Positions 19,680-28,897 of a stretch of DNA of 64,000 nucleotides are shown in pieces. The notes under the pieces were generated by a model, which saw only the letters and a program-made list of their open reading frames with translations, had not been told where the DNA came from and ran no database searches. The DNA comes from Pseudomonas sp. R4-35-07 (GTDB lineage Bacteria; Pseudomonadota; Gammaproteobacteria; Pseudomonadales; Pseudomonadaceae), in the NCBI RefSeq assembly GCF_003852235.1, contig NZ_CP027732.1, positions 3,658,001 to 3,722,000 on the forward strand. The letters are read 5' to 3'. Made by a program: the position numbers and the translations under genes. How positions within the stretch are numbered: the first letter of the stretch is position 1; each line of letters opens with the position of its first letter.

Positions 19680-21084
19680 ACGACCCCTCGCACCGCCGCT
19701 GGCGCTGCTCAGCCTGTGCCTGTTGCTCAATGCCTGTGCGGGTAATGCGCCCGCCGTCGACAGCGGCATCGCGCCGCCCGCCGCCTGGCAATACGCCGAG
19801 CGCGCGGCCAGCCAAGCCACCAACCAGCGCTGGTGGACACAATTTGGCAGCCCCTCGCTCAACCGCCTGATCGACCAGGCGCGCCGTGACAGTTTCGACG
19901 TTGCCGCCGCCATGGCCCGCGTGCGCCAGGCGCAGGCAATGGCGGTGATTGCCGGCGCGCCGCTGCTGCCCGAGGTCAAGTTCAACCTCACCGCCAGCCG
20001 TGAAAAGCTGCTGCGCGGCAGCGGCAACTCGGACCTGAACGCCACCGAGAGCAACAGAACCGTCAGCAGCTATGACGCCAACCTCACGGCCAGCTACGAA
20101 CTCGACTTCTGGGGCGGCCGCGCCGCCGCACGGGACAGTGCACTGCAGAGCCTGCAGGCCAGCCAGTTCGACCAGGCCAACGTCGAGCTGACCCTGCTCA
20201 GCAACGTGGCCGACCGCTACGCGCAAACCCTGGCCGCGCGCCAGCGCGTGCAGATCGCCGAGCTGAACCTGGCGAACGCGCGCAATGTGCTGAAGCTGGT
20301 GCAAACCCGCTACGACGCCGGTTCCGCCACGGCCCTGGAGCTGGCGCAACAGAAAAGCCTGGTGGCCAGCCAGCAACGGCAACTGCCGCTGATCGAGCAG
20401 TTGGCCGAAGATTCGCGGATCACCCTTGCCGCGTTGCTCGGCCAGCCCGTGCAGGCGCTGGCGCTGGGCAACGAGGCGTTCCAGGCACTGACTTGGCCAA
20501 GCATCGGGCCCGGCGTGCCGAGCCAGTTATTGAGCCGGCGCCCCGACCTGGCCCAGGCCGAGGCACAGCTGGCGGCGGCGAGCGCCGATGTGCGCGTGGC
20601 CCGTGCGGCGATGTTGCCTGCCGTCACCCTGGGCGCGACCCTGGGTTCGGGCGCGTACAAAGCCGACGACATCCTGCGCAGCCCGTTCTACACCCTGACC
20701 TCGGGCCTGGTGGCCCCGATCTTCAACAACGGTCGTTTAAGCGCGGAACGCGACAAGGCCCGTGCGCGCCAGGATGAGCTGCTGCACACCTACCGAGGGG
20801 CGATCATCAACGGCTTTGCCGACGTGGAAAAAGCCCTCAGCAGCATCACCCGGCTGGACCAGCAACGCCAATGGCAAGCCGAGGAGTTGCAACAGGCACA
20901 GACCGCGTTCCAGATCGCAGAAAGCCGTTACCAGGCCGGTGCCGAGGATTTGCTCACGGTGCTGGAAACCCAGCGCACCTTGTACGCGGCCCAGGACTTG
21001 AACGTGCAACTGCGACTGTCGCGCTTGCAGGCCAGCATCGCGTTGTATAAAGCGCTGGGCGGTGGCTGGAGTAGCGACATCTGA
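19672..21084 (+). CDS. opmQ: Pyoverdine efflux outer-membrane channel (TolC/NodT family)
   Basis: A 470-residue outer-membrane efflux lipoprotein. The signal ends in a lipobox LLNACAGN; two OEP repeats follow, with [21 protein letters not shown] and the [31 protein letters not shown] segment typical of NodT/OprM channels. It starts at GTG 19672 and overlaps pvdT by 8 bp. It completes the PvdRT-OpmQ tripartite pump. Confidence 0.94.
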   Translation: MNKRPLAPPLALLSLCLLLNACAGNAPAVDSGIAPPAAWQYAERAASQATNQRWWTQFGSPSLNRLIDQARRDSFDVAAAMARVRQAQAMAVIAGAPLLPEVKFNLTASREKLLRGSGNSDLNATESNRTVSSYDANLTASYELDFWGGRAAARDSALQSLQASQFDQANVELTLLSNVADRYAQTLAARQRVQIAELNLANARNVLKLVQTRYDAGSATALELAQQKSLVASQQRQLPLIEQLAEDSRITLAALLGQPVQALALGNEAFQALTWPSIGPGVPSQLLSRRPDLAQAEAQLAAASADVRVARAAMLPAVTLGATLGSGAYKADDILRSPFYTLTSGLVAPIFNNGRLSAERDKARARQDELLHTYRGAIINGFADVEKALSSITRLDQQRQWQAEELQQAQTAFQIAESRYQAGAEDLLTVLETQRTLYAAQDLNVQLRLSRLQASIALYKALGGGWSSDI

Positions 21085-21087
21085 TAA

Positions 21088-21105
21088 ACGAAACTCCAGT
21101 TTCGT
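21088..21105. promoter_or_regulatory. Perfect 18-bp palindrome after opmQ
   Basis: ACGAAACTCCAGTTTCGT has two perfect 8-bp arms around CC, just after the opmQ stop. The loop is too small for a normal terminator, so an operator for the downstream gene at 21193 is possible. A second palindrome, CCAAGGTCCTTGG, lies at 21140-21152. Confidence 0.4.
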
Positions 21106-21192
21106 ACACAAACCGTTTAATCGCCTTACATTATTAGACCCAAGGTCCTTGGTAAAAAAGCCGCCTTCACACGGCTCGTCCAGGACCTTTTA

Positions 21193-21948
21193 ATGAAACC
21201 CTGCGTTGTTGGAAAATGCCTGGTTTGCCTTGGCGCCTGGCTGATCGCCCACCTGGCCTTGGCCGACCCCTTGATCACGCCCACCGCCATTGACTGGTTA
21301 CTGGATTGCCCCTTCCCGGCGTTTGAACGGCTCGACCCCGAAGTCCTCGCGCGCACCCAATGCGGCCAGGTGACGGTGCCCCGCGACCATGCTGCACCCA
21401 GCCGCGGCCGCCTGCGCCTGAGGGTGACACGCGTCGGCGCACGCGACCCGCTCAACCGTGAGGGCGTGGTGTTTATCCAGTCCGGCGACCCGCGTGCAGC
21501 TAAAAACGCCACCTTTGCCCTGCATCTCGTCAGCCGCTGGGAGTCTTATGCCACCCAGGCTTACCGCACGTTAGTCGACCGCTACGACGTGATCGAACTG
21601 AGCCCCCGCGACCTGCAACAGGCCGCCGCCGTCGAACAGGCGGCGCGGGATATAGAGTATGTCCGTGTGCAATTGGGCGAGGCCCAACTCAACTACGTCG
21701 GCAATGCCGACGCGGCGCGACTGGGCAACCGCTATGGCACGCTGTTTCCCGAACGCATCGCGCGCATGGTGCTGGTCAACGCCGGGCGCGGGGAACCTGT
21801 GGCTTCCGGCGTCGAGCTGCTGCTGCTCAAGGAACCCGCCCAGGCCAGCGGTGACGGCTGTGTCAGCCGCTGGCTTGGTGATTTTCTGGCTTACGGCAAA
21901 CAGCCACCGACGCACACACGCTGCCTGGACCGTGGCGGCTGGGACTGA
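21193..21948 (+). CDS. Alpha/beta-hydrolase-like exported protein lacking the nucleophile motif
   Basis: The 251-residue product has a signal peptide (CLVCLGAWLIAHLALA-D) and segments CGQVTVPRDHAAPSRGRLRLRVTR and VVFIQSGDPR that fit the N-terminal part of TAP-like alpha/beta hydrolases. Where the family has GxSxG before the GTLFPER loop it reads GNADAA (residues 170-175), with no serine, and the C-terminal catalytic half is missing. The +1 frame stays open past the stop to 22039, so a frameshifted remnant cannot be excluded. Its place after opmQ does not by itself show a pyoverdine role. Confidence 0.55.
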   Translation: MKPCVVGKCLVCLGAWLIAHLALADPLITPTAIDWLLDCPFPAFERLDPEVLARTQCGQVTVPRDHAAPSRGRLRLRVTRVGARDPLNREGVVFIQSGDPRAAKNATFALHLVSRWESYATQAYRTLVDRYDVIELSPRDLQQAAAVEQAARDIEYVRVQLGEAQLNYVGNADAARLGNRYGTLFPERIARMVLVNAGRGEPVASGVELLLLKEPAQASGDGCVSRWLGDFLAYGKQPPTHTRCLDRGGWD

Positions 21949-22024
21949 CCCTGACGTTTACGACCTGTTGATGCCAGAAACGACACCCTGCGTTGACGCT
22001 GCGGCCCGATCGTTATTAAGTGCT

Positions 22025-22049
22025 ATTTATCCGCATTAATACGATAAAT
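22025..22049. promoter_or_regulatory. Candidate operator of the GntR regulator
   Basis: ATTTATC and GATAAAT form a 7-bp inverted repeat spaced by 11 bp, ending 7 bp before the GntR gene start. The position suits autoregulation by a FadR-type dimer. Confidence 0.5.
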
Positions 22050-22056
22050 CGAAACC

Positions 22057-22824
22057 ATGCTGAGTCGTCCGCTACGCCGCAAGCGCCAGAAGCTGTCCGA
22101 TGTGATCGTCGAGTCGGTCAAGCGCTCCATCGTCACCGACGCCTTGAAGCCCGGCGACCGCCTGCCCACCGAACGTGAGCTGATGGAAAGCTTCCAGTGC
22201 TCCAAGGGCTCGGCCCGCGAAGCGCTCAAGGCGCTGGAAGTCGAAGGCCTGGTGAGCACGCGCACCGGCCCCAGTGGCGGCGCCTACCTGAACCAGGCCG
22301 GCACCGAACCCGCCAGCCGCGCACTGCGCAACTACCTGCACTTCCAGCACCTGGACGGCGGGCAGGTGTATCAACTGCGCAAGGTCATCGAGGTGGAGCT
22401 GGCGCTGTCGGTGCTCGGGCGCTTGAGCGAGAGCGACTACCAGGCCTTGCAGGACAACGTGGACTTTTGCAGCGCCCCCGAAGACAGCGAAGCCGGCCAG
22501 CGCGAACAGCGTCTGGCGGAACTGGAATTTCACAACCTGCTGGCCAAGGCCTGCCCCAACCCGCTGCTCGGTTTCATGGCGCAGTTCCTCAACGACCTGC
22601 TGCGCGACCTGGTGGTGCTGAAAAAAGCCTACAAGCCCAAGCGCAAACAGTTCGATGCGGCCAACCTCGACTACCACAAGCAATTGCTGATCGCCTTTCG
22701 TGCCGGGGATGAAAGCGCGGTGCGCAGCTTGATGCATGAACACATGTGCGATGCCGAACACCACATGACCGCGCTGGAAGGCCAGGTCAGTCCGCACTTC
22801 CTGCTGGAGTTCGATCACTCTTAA
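22057..22824 (+). CDS. FadR/GntR-family transcriptional regulator
   Basis: The 255-residue protein has an N-terminal winged helix (DALKPGDRLPTERELMESFQCSKGSAREALKALEVEGLV, residues about 28-67) and an all-helical FCD ligand-binding domain (LRKVIEVELALSVLGRL ... HNLLAKACPNPLLGFMAQFLND). It precedes an ABC transporter and two amidohydrolase genes on the same strand, and probably senses the transported compound or a breakdown product. Confidence 0.9.
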   Translation: MLSRPLRRKRQKLSDVIVESVKRSIVTDALKPGDRLPTERELMESFQCSKGSAREALKALEVEGLVSTRTGPSGGAYLNQAGTEPASRALRNYLHFQHLDGGQVYQLRKVIEVELALSVLGRLSESDYQALQDNVDFCSAPEDSEAGQREQRLAELEFHNLLAKACPNPLLGFMAQFLNDLLRDLVVLKKAYKPKRKQFDAANLDYHKQLLIAFRAGDESAVRSLMHEHMCDAEHHMTALEGQVSPHFLLEFDHS

Positions 22825-22841
22825 CCCAAACACCACAAATC

Positions 22842-22937
22842 CAATGTGGGAGGGGGCTTGCTCCCGATAGCGGTGGATCAGCCACCTGATGCAGTGCCTG
22901 ACACTCAGTCATCGGGAGCAAGCCCCCTCCCACATTG
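22842..22937. repeat. REPIN
   Basis: Inverted GTGGGAGG-class cores (AATGTGGGAGGGGGCTTGCT and GGGAGCAAGCCCCCTCCCAC) between the regulator gene and the transporter operon. Confidence 0.92.
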
Positions 22938-23057
22938 GGATTTGCATTCCAATCGATAGACCCGCGTCACCTCAATAAAAAACGCCTGCCCACAGGCCCT
23001 TGCTCCACCGTATCGCCCTTGCCGCTCCTGCCAATAACTAAACCAGGGAGTCACCCC

Positions 23058-24260
23058 ATGCAGCGTCGTACGTTATTGAAAGCCAGTCTCACCTTCGCCT
23101 CCGCCCTCAGCCTCCCGCTGAGCGTGCGTGCGGCATTCGCCGCCGAGCCCTTTACCTTTTACGGCCTCAAGTCCATGTCTGGCGCCTTTGCCAGCTATGG
23201 CAAGTTTGCCGACATGGGTTCGCGCCTGGCGGTGGAGCAGCACCCGCAAGTACTCGGCCGCCCGTTGAACTACAAGGTCATCGACACCGAGGGCAATGCC
23301 GGCAAGGCGGTGCGCAAGGTGCAGGAAGCGATCCAGCAGGACGGCGCGCGGTTCTTCCAGGGCTGCACGCTGTCCTCGTCGGCCCTGGCAGTGGCCAAGG
23401 AAGTCGACAAGGTCGGCGGCGTGTTCATGACCCCGGTGGGCGCTGATGAAGTCACCGGCAAGGACTGCAACAAGGCCACGTTTCGCTGGTCGGTGCCCAC
23501 CTACGGCGCCATCCGCGAAACCCTGGTGCCGCTGATCAAGCTGCTGCCGGACGCCAAGCGCTGGTACACCATCACCCCGCAATACGTGTTCGGTGAAGCC
23601 TTGCTCGAAGGCGCGAAAAACGTACTCAAGGAACATGGCCTGGAACACGTCGGCAACAGCTACCACTCCTTGCAGGAGCAGGAATTCTCCGGCTACCTGA
23701 CCAACGCCATCTCCACCAGGCCCGATGTACTGGTGCTGCTCAACTTTGGCAGCCAGTCATCCAACACCCTGCGCCAGGCGGTAAATTTCGGCATCAAGGA
23801 ACGCATGAAGGTGCTGCTGGTGTGGTCCGCCGGCCTCGACCAGTTCCAGGAACTGGGCAGCGACATTCTCGAAGGCGTGTACCTCGGCGCGCAGTACTGG
23901 CACCAGGTTGATACGCCGCTCAACCGCGAGTTGGTCAAGCTGACCCAGGCCAAATATGGCATCAACCCCACCTACCCGCTCGCCGCCGACTACATCAGCA
24001 CCAAGGTGATGCTCGAGACCATCGTCGCCACCGGCAGCTTCGACGGGCCGACCGTGGCCAAGGCCCTGCAGGGCCTGAGTTATGAAGGCCCGACCGGCAA
24101 GGAATCGATCCGCGCCGGCGACCATCAGGTGATCAAGGACTACTACCTGCTGATCGGCAAGGCCGCCGCCGATATGACCGACAAGGACGACCTGGCCAAG
24201 GTGCTCAGCGCCGGCCAGTCCTTCCCGCCGGTGGAAGCCACGGGCTGCACGCTCGCCTGA
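23058..24260 (+). CDS. HAAT-family ABC transporter substrate-binding protein
   Basis: A 400-residue periplasmic binding protein of the LivK/UrtA type. The N-terminus MQRRTLLKASLTFASALSLP has a twin-arginine-like RRTLLK motif and an ASALS...AAFAAEP cleavage region, so Tat export is likely. The ATG at 23058 follows AGGGAG by 7 bp. The protein carries segments such as FQGCTLSSSALAVAKEVDKVGGVFMTPVGADEVTGKDC found in amide/urea-type members of the family. It is the first gene of a seven-gene operon of transporter plus hydrolases; the ligand is probably an amide, ureide or carbamoyl amino acid. Confidence 0.88.
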   Translation: MQRRTLLKASLTFASALSLPLSVRAAFAAEPFTFYGLKSMSGAFASYGKFADMGSRLAVEQHPQVLGRPLNYKVIDTEGNAGKAVRKVQEAIQQDGARFFQGCTLSSSALAVAKEVDKVGGVFMTPVGADEVTGKDCNKATFRWSVPTYGAIRETLVPLIKLLPDAKRWYTITPQYVFGEALLEGAKNVLKEHGLEHVGNSYHSLQEQEFSGYLTNAISTRPDVLVLLNFGSQSSNTLRQAVNFGIKERMKVLLVWSAGLDQFQELGSDILEGVYLGAQYWHQVDTPLNRELVKLTQAKYGINPTYPLAADYISTKVMLETIVATGSFDGPTVAKALQGLSYEGPTGKESIRAGDHQVIKDYYLLIGKAAADMTDKDDLAKVLSAGQSFPPVEATGCTLA

Positions 24261-24301
24261 TTCCCTGAATATCGCACCGGCTTCCTGCTGAGGGCTTGCG
24301 C

Positions 24302-25162
24302 ATGCTTAATCTTTACCTGTTCCAGATACTCAACGGCCTCGGGTTGGGAATGATCTACTTCCTGATCGCGGTCGGGCTGACGATCATTTTCGGGCTGCTC
24401 AACTTCGTCAATTTCGCCCATGGCGCGTTCTTCCTGCTGGGCGCCTATATCTGCTACACCGCTGTCAGCCTCACCGGTAGCTTCTGGCTGGCGCTGCTGG
24501 TCGCGCCGCTGGTGGTGGCTGCGCTGGCGTGGGTGATCGAGCGCCTGCTGATCCAACGCATCTATCACTTGCCGCACATGTTCCAGATTCTGGTAACGCT
24601 GGGCATCGCGTTGATCATCCAGGAAGCCAGCGTGATGATCTGGGGCCCGGTGGGCAAGAGCGTCGCGGTGCCGGAACTGCTGCGCGGGGTGCTGGTGGTG
24701 GGCGATTTCGTCTACCCCTACTACCGCCTGTTCCTCATCGTGTTTTCTGCGGTGGTGGGCCTGGGCCTGTGGCTGCTGCTGGAACGCACGCGCTTCGGCG
24801 CGCTGGTACGCGCCGGCAGTGAGAGCACCGAAACCGTATCGCTGCTGGGCACCAATATCTTCCGTTTGTTCTCCATGACCTTCGCCCTCGGCGTTGGCCT
24901 GGCCGGCATGGCCGGTGTGCTGTTCGCGCCGTTGCGGGGTGCGCAGCCGTTCGTGGGCCCGGAGATTCTCGGCATCGCCTTCGTGGTGGTGGTGATCGGC
25001 GGCATGGGTTCGTTCAGCGGCGCGCTGGTCGGCGGTTTGCTGGTGGGCGTGGTGCAAAGCCTGATGACCACACTTTGGCCCCAGGGTGCGAGCCTGATGA
25101 TCTACGGCGCGATGGCCGTGGTGATTCTGGTACGCCCCTACGGCCTGTTCGGGAGAGCCTGA
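24302..25162 (+). CDS. Branched-chain-type ABC transporter permease (LivH-like)
   Basis: The 286-residue integral membrane protein has the LivH hallmark GLTIIFGLLNFVNFAHGAFFLLGAY in the N-terminal third and IAFVVVVIGGMGSFSGALVGGLLVGV near the C-terminus. The ATG at 24302 has an upstream GAGGG. It pairs with the LivM-like subunit encoded 2 bp downstream. Confidence 0.92.
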   Translation: MLNLYLFQILNGLGLGMIYFLIAVGLTIIFGLLNFVNFAHGAFFLLGAYICYTAVSLTGSFWLALLVAPLVVAALAWVIERLLIQRIYHLPHMFQILVTLGIALIIQEASVMIWGPVGKSVAVPELLRGVLVVGDFVYPYYRLFLIVFSAVVGLGLWLLLERTRFGALVRAGSESTETVSLLGTNIFRLFSMTFALGVGLAGMAGVLFAPLRGAQPFVGPEILGIAFVVVVIGGMGSFSGALVGGLLVGVVQSLMTTLWPQGASLMIYGAMAVVILVRPYGLFGRA

Positions 25163-25163
25163 C

Positions 25164-26174
25164 ATGAGCGAGAAAAATCCCCTGCCGTTTGCCAAGACGC
25201 AATCGCGCGCCATGTTGCTGTGGGTCGTGGCGGTGCTGATCGGCCTGCCGTTGGTTTTGCCCTCGGCCACCCTGGCCAGCGAAATCCTGATCTTTGCCAT
25301 GGCCGCCCTGGCCTGCAACCTGTTGCTGGGCTACACCGGGCTGTTGTCGTTCGGCCAAGGCATTTTCTTTGGTGCCGGTGCGTATTGCGCGGCGTTGCTG
25401 ATGATCCACCTGCAATGGGGCCTGTTCACGGCGTTGCTCGGTGCCGCCGTCGTTGGCGGTTTCCTGGCGTTGCTGGTAGGTGCCCTGGCCATCCGCCGCA
25501 CCGGCATCTACTTCGTGATGCTCACCCTGGCCTTCAGCCAGATGGCTTACTTTGTCGCCTACACCCTGAGCGACTGGACCGGCGGCGACAACGGCCTGCT
25601 CAGCGTGCCGCGCCCGGAGATTCGTATCGGTGACACGGTGCTGCTGTCGCTGGCCGATGCACGCGCCTTCTACGGCTTTGTCGCCGTGCTGTTCCTACTG
25701 ATTTTTATCGGCGCGCGCCGGGTGATCGCCTCGCCGTTCGGCAGCACCTTGATGGCGATCCGCGAAAACGAAACCCGCGCCTCGGCCATCGGCTACGACA
25801 CGCGGCATTTCAAGATCCTGGTGTTTGTGTTGTCGGGCGCGGTCACCGGTATCGCCGGGGCGCTGTACGCGATGCTGCTGCACTTTGTGCCGCTGTCGAA
25901 CATCGACCTGGCGATGTCCGAGAACATCCTGATCATGACCATCGTCGGCGGCACCGGCTCGTTGTTCGGCTCGTTGCTGGGCGCCGGTTCCATCGTGCTG
26001 CTGGGGGATTTCCTGTCGGACCTGTGGCCGCGCTGGCTGATGCTGCTGGGGGTGATTCTGATCCTGGTGGTGATCTTCATGCGCGGCGGTCTGTGGGGCG
26101 GGTTGGCCGCGCTGTACGAAAAAGTACGCGCCAGTCGCAAGCCCAGCGTCGTCACCAAGGAGGACGTGCTATGA
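25164..26174 (+). CDS. Branched-chain-type ABC transporter permease (LivM-like)
   Basis: The 336-residue permease shows ALACNLLLGYTGLLSFGQGIFFGAGAY and IRENETRASAIGYDTRHFKILVFVLSG, the coupling-loop region of LivM proteins. Its TGA overlaps the next gene's ATG (ATGA). C-terminal residues after the last TM are basic (YEKVRASRKPS). Confidence 0.92.
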   Translation: MSEKNPLPFAKTQSRAMLLWVVAVLIGLPLVLPSATLASEILIFAMAALACNLLLGYTGLLSFGQGIFFGAGAYCAALLMIHLQWGLFTALLGAAVVGGFLALLVGALAIRRTGIYFVMLTLAFSQMAYFVAYTLSDWTGGDNGLLSVPRPEIRIGDTVLLSLADARAFYGFVAVLFLLIFIGARRVIASPFGSTLMAIRENETRASAIGYDTRHFKILVFVLSGAVTGIAGALYAMLLHFVPLSNIDLAMSENILIMTIVGGTGSLFGSLLGAGSIVLLGDFLSDLWPRWLMLLGVILILVVIFMRGGLWGGLAALYEKVRASRKPSVVTKEDVL

Positions 26175-26920
26175 GCATCCTGCTGCAAACCCAAGACCTG
26201 GAACTGGCCTACGGCGCGTTCCATGCAGTCAATGGCGTCAACCTCAAGGTCGAGACCGGCACCATCCACACCATCATCGGCCCCAACGGCGCGGGCAAGA
26301 CCAGCCTGTTCCACTGCCTCACCGGTGAGCGTCAGGCCACCGCCGGTGCGATCCACTTCGACGGCAGGAACCTGATGCGCAAACCGGCCCACGCCCGCGT
26401 CGGCCTGGGCATGGCGCGCTCGTTCCAGCTCACCAGCCTGTTCCAGAACCTCAGCGTGCGCGAAAACCTGCGCCTGGCCGCCCAGGGCCGTGACGGTGCG
26501 CGCGCCCTGAACTTCTGGCGCCGCGTGGACAGCAAGCGCGAACACCTGGAGATGGCCGACCAGGTGCTCGAGCGCCTGCAACTCACCGCTCGCGCCGACA
26601 CCCTGGCCGGCGAGTTGTCCCACGGCCAGCAGCGGGTGTTGGAAGTGGGTATGTCGATCTGCTCCAGGCCCAAACTGCTGATGCTCGACGAGCCCACCTC
26701 GGGCATGGGCATCGATGACATTCCGATCATGACCCAACTGATCAGCGATCTGGGCCGCGACCACACGGTGCTGCTGATCGAACACAACATGAGCATCGTC
26801 ATGTCCATCAGCCAACGCATCACCGTGATGAGCCACGGGCAGATCCTGGTGGAAGGCACGCCGGAATTCGTGCGCGCCGATGAACGTGTGCGCATTGCTT
26901 ATCTGGGAGAGGCCGCCTGA
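26171..26920 (+). CDS. ABC transporter ATPase (LivG-like)
   Basis: The 249-residue ATPase has Walker A GPNGAGKTSL, the signature ELSHGQQRVLEVG and Walker B LLMLDEPTSGMG. SHGQQ in place of SGGQQ is usual for LivG/UrtD proteins. The ATG at 26171 overlaps the permease stop. Confidence 0.93.
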   Translation: MSILLQTQDLELAYGAFHAVNGVNLKVETGTIHTIIGPNGAGKTSLFHCLTGERQATAGAIHFDGRNLMRKPAHARVGLGMARSFQLTSLFQNLSVRENLRLAAQGRDGARALNFWRRVDSKREHLEMADQVLERLQLTARADTLAGELSHGQQRVLEVGMSICSRPKLLMLDEPTSGMGIDDIPIMTQLISDLGRDHTVLLIEHNMSIVMSISQRITVMSHGQILVEGTPEFVRADERVRIAYLGEAA

Positions 26921-27615
26921 TGCTGATCGTCGAGAATATCCATTCCTACTACGACAAGAGCCACGTGCTCGAAGGCGTGTCATTGACCGTCAACCCCGGC
27001 GAACTGGTGACGCTGCTCGGGCGCAACGGCGCCGGCAAGACCACGACCTTGCGCAGCATCCTGGGCATCATCTGCCCGCGCCAGGGCCAGATTCACTTCA
27101 ACGGGCAGGCGCTGGTGGGCCAGAAGATCTTCCAAATCGCCCGCCAGGGCCTGGCACTGGTGCCGGAGAACCGTGGGATTTTCCGCCTGCTCAGCGTCGA
27201 GGAAAACCTGCGCATCGCTGCCCGCAAGACCAGCCGCTGGCAGCTGGAGGATGTGTACGGCATGTTCCCGCGCCTCAAGGAGCGGCGCAAGAACGCCGGC
27301 CATGCACTCTCCGGCGGCGAGCAGCAGATGCTCGCCATCGCCCGCGCGCTGCTTAACGACCCCAAGCTGCTTATCCTCGATGAACCTACCGAAGGCCTGG
27401 CCCCGGTGATCGTCGACGAATTGGTGAAGATCCTGCGCAAGGTCAAGGACGACGGCCTGCCCGTGTTGCTGGTGGAACAGAACCTGATGGTCTGCGACAA
27501 GCTTGCCGACCGCCATTACGTACTCGAACAGGGCCGCGTGGTGTACGAAGGCAGCGCCGCAGATTTTCGCGCCGACCCGACCATCAAGAACCGCTACCTG
27601 GCCCTGAGTGCCTGA
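26920..27615 (+). CDS. ABC transporter ATPase (LivF-like)
   Basis: A 231-residue ATPase with Walker A GRNGAGKTTTLRSI, the signature ALSGGEQQMLAIARAL and Walker B LLILDEPTEGL; the PENRGIFRLLSVEENL segment is typical of LivF/UrtE. It overlaps the preceding stop by one base (TGATG). With LivG-like it forms the heterodimeric motor. Confidence 0.93.
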   Translation: MLIVENIHSYYDKSHVLEGVSLTVNPGELVTLLGRNGAGKTTTLRSILGIICPRQGQIHFNGQALVGQKIFQIARQGLALVPENRGIFRLLSVEENLRIAARKTSRWQLEDVYGMFPRLKERRKNAGHALSGGEQQMLAIARALLNDPKLLILDEPTEGLAPVIVDELVKILRKVKDDGLPVLLVEQNLMVCDKLADRHYVLEQGRVVYEGSAADFRADPTIKNRYLALSA

Positions 27616-27628
27616 CCGGAGAATGCTC

Positions 27629-28897
27629 ATGAACAGCTTTGCGCAACCGCTAACCAGCAACGCCCCGCTGATCGATCGCGACCGCCTGTGGCAATCCTTG
27701 ATGGACCTGGCCCGGCTTGGCGCCACGGCCAAAGGCGGCGTGTGCCGCCTGGCCCTGACCGACCTGGACCGCCAGGCCCGTGACCTGTTCGTGCAGTGGT
27801 GCGAGGCCGCCGGGTGCAGCGTGACTGTGGACGCCATCGGCAATATCTTTGCCCGTCGCGCCGGGCGCAATTCCGCCCTGCCCCCGGTGATGACCGGCAG
27901 CCACATCGACACCCAGCCCACCGGCGGCAAGTTCGATGGCTGCTACGGGGTGATGGCCGGCCTGGAAGTGATCCGCACCCTGAACGACCTGCAGATCGAA
28001 ACCGAAGCCCCCATCGAAGTGGTGGTGTGGACCAACGAAGAAGGCTCGCGCTTCCCGCCGTGCATGATGGGCTCCGGGGTATTCGCCGGTAAGTTCGACC
28101 TGCAGGACACCCTCGATAAACAGGACGAACATGGCCTGTCGGTGGGCGCAGAATTGCAGCGCATCGGTTATGCCGGCTCCCGCCCTGTACTGGGCCATCC
28201 GGTGGGCGCGTATTTCGAGGCGCATATCGAACAGGGCCCGGTGCTGGAGGACCAGGCCACCACCATCGGCGTGGTGATGGGTTGCCTGGGCCAGAAATGG
28301 TTCGACCTGACCCTTACCGGCGTCGAAGCCCATGCCGGGCCGACGCCGATGCACCTGCGCAAGGACGCCCTGGTGGGCGCCGCCGAGGTGGTCAGCGCAG
28401 TCAACCGCATCGCCCATCAGCAGCAGCCTCACGCCTGCGGCACCGTCGGGTGCCTGAGCCTGCACCCCGGCTCACGCAATGTGATTCCCGGCCAGGTGCA
28501 CATGACCCTCGACCTGCGCCACCTGCATGCGGACAAGCTGCACGCCATGGTCGACGAAGTGCGCGGCGTGATCGAAGCCAGCGCCGCCCGGCACGGCTTG
28601 ACGTTCGAACTGACCCCCACCGCCGACTTCCCGCCTCTGGACTTCAACCCCACCTGCGTGAACGCCGTGCGCGACGGCGCGAAGGCCTTGGGCCTGAGCC
28701 ATATGGATATCGTCAGCGGCGCCGGGCACGACGCGATCTTCGTCGCCGAACTGGGCCCGGCCGGGATGATCTTTGTGCCGTGTGAAGGCGGCATCAGCCA
28801 TAACGAAATCGAAAACGCCGCGCCGGATGACCTGGCGGCGGGTTGCGCGGTGCTGCTGCGCGCCATGGTCAATGCCGCACAGGGAGCCCAGCCATGA
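27629..28897 (+). CDS. M20-family Zn-dependent amidohydrolase (carbamoylase/allantoate type)
   Basis: The 422-residue product has the metal ligands of M20 hydantoinase/carbamoylase enzymes: MTGSHIDTQPTGGKFDG, WTNEEGSRFPP, EAHIEQGPVLE and GAGHDAIFVAELGP. Such enzymes cleave N-carbamoyl amino acids, allantoate or ureidoglycolate and release ammonia and CO2. The ATG at 27629 has a GGAGA at a proper spacing. It is in one operon with the HAAT transporter and an amidase, so it probably acts on the imported substrate in the cytoplasm. Confidence 0.88.
   Translation: MNSFAQPLTSNAPLIDRDRLWQSLMDLARLGATAKGGVCRLALTDLDRQARDLFVQWCEAAGCSVTVDAIGNIFARRAGRNSALPPVMTGSHIDTQPTGGKFDGCYGVMAGLEVIRTLNDLQIETEAPIEVVVWTNEEGSRFPPCMMGSGVFAGKFDLQDTLDKQDEHGLSVGAELQRIGYAGSRPVLGHPVGAYFEAHIEQGPVLEDQATTIGVVMGCLGQKWFDLTLTGVEAHAGPTPMHLRKDALVGAAEVVSAVNRIAHQQQPHACGTVGCLSLHPGSRNVIPGQVHMTLDLRHLHADKLHAMVDEVRGVIEASAARHGLTFELTPTADFPPLDFNPTCVNAVRDGAKALGLSHMDIVSGAGHDAIFVAELGPAGMIFVPCEGGISHNEIENAAPDDLAAGCAVLLRAMVNAAQGAQP

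Noticed and set aside
21088..21105. Rho-independent terminator after opmQ
   Set aside because: The perfect 8-bp arms have only a 2-base gap and no T-run follows, so it is not a standard terminator.
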